Of a stretch of DNA of 8,353 nucleotides, positions 7,789 to 8,353 are shown piece after piece (position 1 is the first letter of the stretch; each line of letters begins with the position of its first letter). The stretch covers positions 1-8,353 of the forward strand of contig CAZPQC010000157.1 in NCBI GenBank assembly GCA_964588525.1, written 5' to 3'. The position numbers were made by a program, and so were the translations under genes. This stretch comes from JAFGQJ01 sp964588525 (GTDB taxonomy: Bacteria; Spirochaetota; Spirochaetia; SZUA-6; DRHE01). Below the pieces are notes generated by a model. It saw only the letters and a list, made by a program, of their open reading frames with translations. It did not search any database and had not been told where the DNA came from.

Positions 7789-7794
7789 CAAAAT

Positions 7795-8352
7795 ATGAGA
7801 CGAGCCGGAATCGGGGCATTGATCCTGCTGTTCCTGATTGTGTCGGGGATGCCCCTGTTCGCCGATCAGATAACCAAGGTAGGAATTCTGGACATCGAAA
7901 AAGTCTACTCGATCTACTTTCGAGAGTCCAAGGCCGTCAAAGAGCTGCAGCAGCTGCGTGCCGACGTGCTGCGGGAGATCAACAGAATCGACGAGGAGGT
8001 CCTGCTCCTCGAGTCGCAGAAACTCGATGCGGAGAGCAGGGGCGACGGAGAGGCCGCCCTCAGATTGGATGGGGATATCTTCGAAAAAAAGCAGTACCGG
8101 GATGACTATCGGCGTATCAAGATGGACCAGATCCGCAAACGTTCGGAGAATCTCTACAAATCCGACGAATTTCTGGATGAGCTGCTCCAGGCCATCCAAT
8201 TCGTGGCCGAGAGTGAGGGATTTTCCCTGGTGCTCAACGCCAGCGGCCAGTTCTCCCAATTCTTCTTCTTTTATACCAAAGAGGTGGATATTACGGAACT
8301 GGTCATTCAAGAGCTGATGCGGCGGGCGGGCCAGAGCTACGGCGGACAGTAG
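7795..8352 (+). CDS. skp: Skp/OmpH-family periplasmic chaperone
   Basis: This is a complete 185-residue protein of normal family length. Residues 1-23 are a signal peptide (basic MRR, then a hydrophobic core ending MPLFA) with likely cleavage before D24. The mature protein opens with KVGILDIEKVY, the family's first strand and start of the first helix. Residues about 44-135 are charged and helical, rich in Glu, Arg, Lys and Leu, and would form the long antiparallel coiled-coil arms that hold clients. Residues about 142-175 (FSLVLNASGQ, then VDITELVIQELM) are the C-terminal strand-helix of the trimer body. Skp binds unfolded outer-membrane proteins in the periplasm and delivers them to BamA, encoded 9 bases upstream. 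The N-terminus has no lipobox. The window ends one base after the stop, so the downstream gene is not visible. In Treponema and Borrelia I recall mutS following, whereas proteobacteria usually have lpxD. Confidence 0.9.
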   Translation: MRRAGIGALILLFLIVSGMPLFADQITKVGILDIEKVYSIYFRESKAVKELQQLRADVLREINRIDEEVLLLESQKLDAESRGDGEAALRLDGDIFEKKQYRDDYRRIKMDQIRKRSENLYKSDEFLDELLQAIQFVAESEGFSLVLNASGQFSQFFFFYTKEVDITELVIQELMRRAGQSYGGQ

Positions 8353-8353
8353 G

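Noticed and set aside
7786..7794. Possible promoter or terminator between bamA and skp
   Set aside because: Only 9 bases separate the genes, and they contain just the ribosome binding site. There is no hairpin or promoter room.
7351..8310. Long open frame (319 codons) on the minus strand across bamA and skp
   Set aside because: It spans the antisense of two well-supported genes and their junction, and shows no signal peptide, domain or convincing ribosome site. It is explained by codon bias on the coding strand.

Overview
The window is a tightly packed, all-plus-strand stretch of an outer-membrane biogenesis operon from a diderm bacterium. Gene order is [tail of a probable exbD] - tonB-like - tamB - bamA - skp/ompH. 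The run tamB-bamA-skp, with tamB directly upstream of bamA and no tamA, is the arrangement I recall from spirochetes (Borrelia BB0794-BB0795 and Treponema TP0325-TP0326-TP0327). I therefore suggest a free-living, fairly GC-rich member of the Spirochaetales/Spirochaetia. That assignment is an inference from synteny and protein style, not from a marker gene.

Layout: bases 1-42 hold the last 13 codons of an upstream gene whose tail resembles an ExbD C-terminus. Bases 39-782 encode a TonB-like energy transducer with an N-terminal membrane anchor carrying the SxxxH motif, a proline-rich periplasmic spacer and a TonB C-terminal domain. Bases 779-5158 encode a 1459-residue TamB/AsmA-like protein that starts with TTG. 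BamA follows, with a signal peptide, five POTRA domains and a beta-barrel, ending at 7785. A Skp/OmpH-type periplasmic chaperone occupies 7795-8352, and the window ends one base later.

The genes overlap by four bases (ATGA, TTGA and possibly TTGA again) or are separated by 9 bases. No intergenic space is large enough for a promoter or terminator, so all are probably on one transcript that starts upstream of the window and may continue past it. Base composition looks uniform and I see no mobile elements, RNA genes, CRISPR arrays or long repeats.

How the genes work together: Skp carries unfolded outer-membrane proteins across the periplasm, BamA inserts them, and TamB spans the periplasm, where it is implicated in lipid transport and barrel assembly. 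In organisms without TamA, TamB is thought to partner with BamA. TonB, with ExbB/ExbD, transmits the proton-motive force from the inner membrane to the outer membrane. The individual families are known. The least ordinary points are the co-location of a proton-motive-force transducer with tamB-bamA, a divergent lid-loop motif in BamA, a large predicted surface loop in BamA, and TTG start/stop overlaps at gene junctions.
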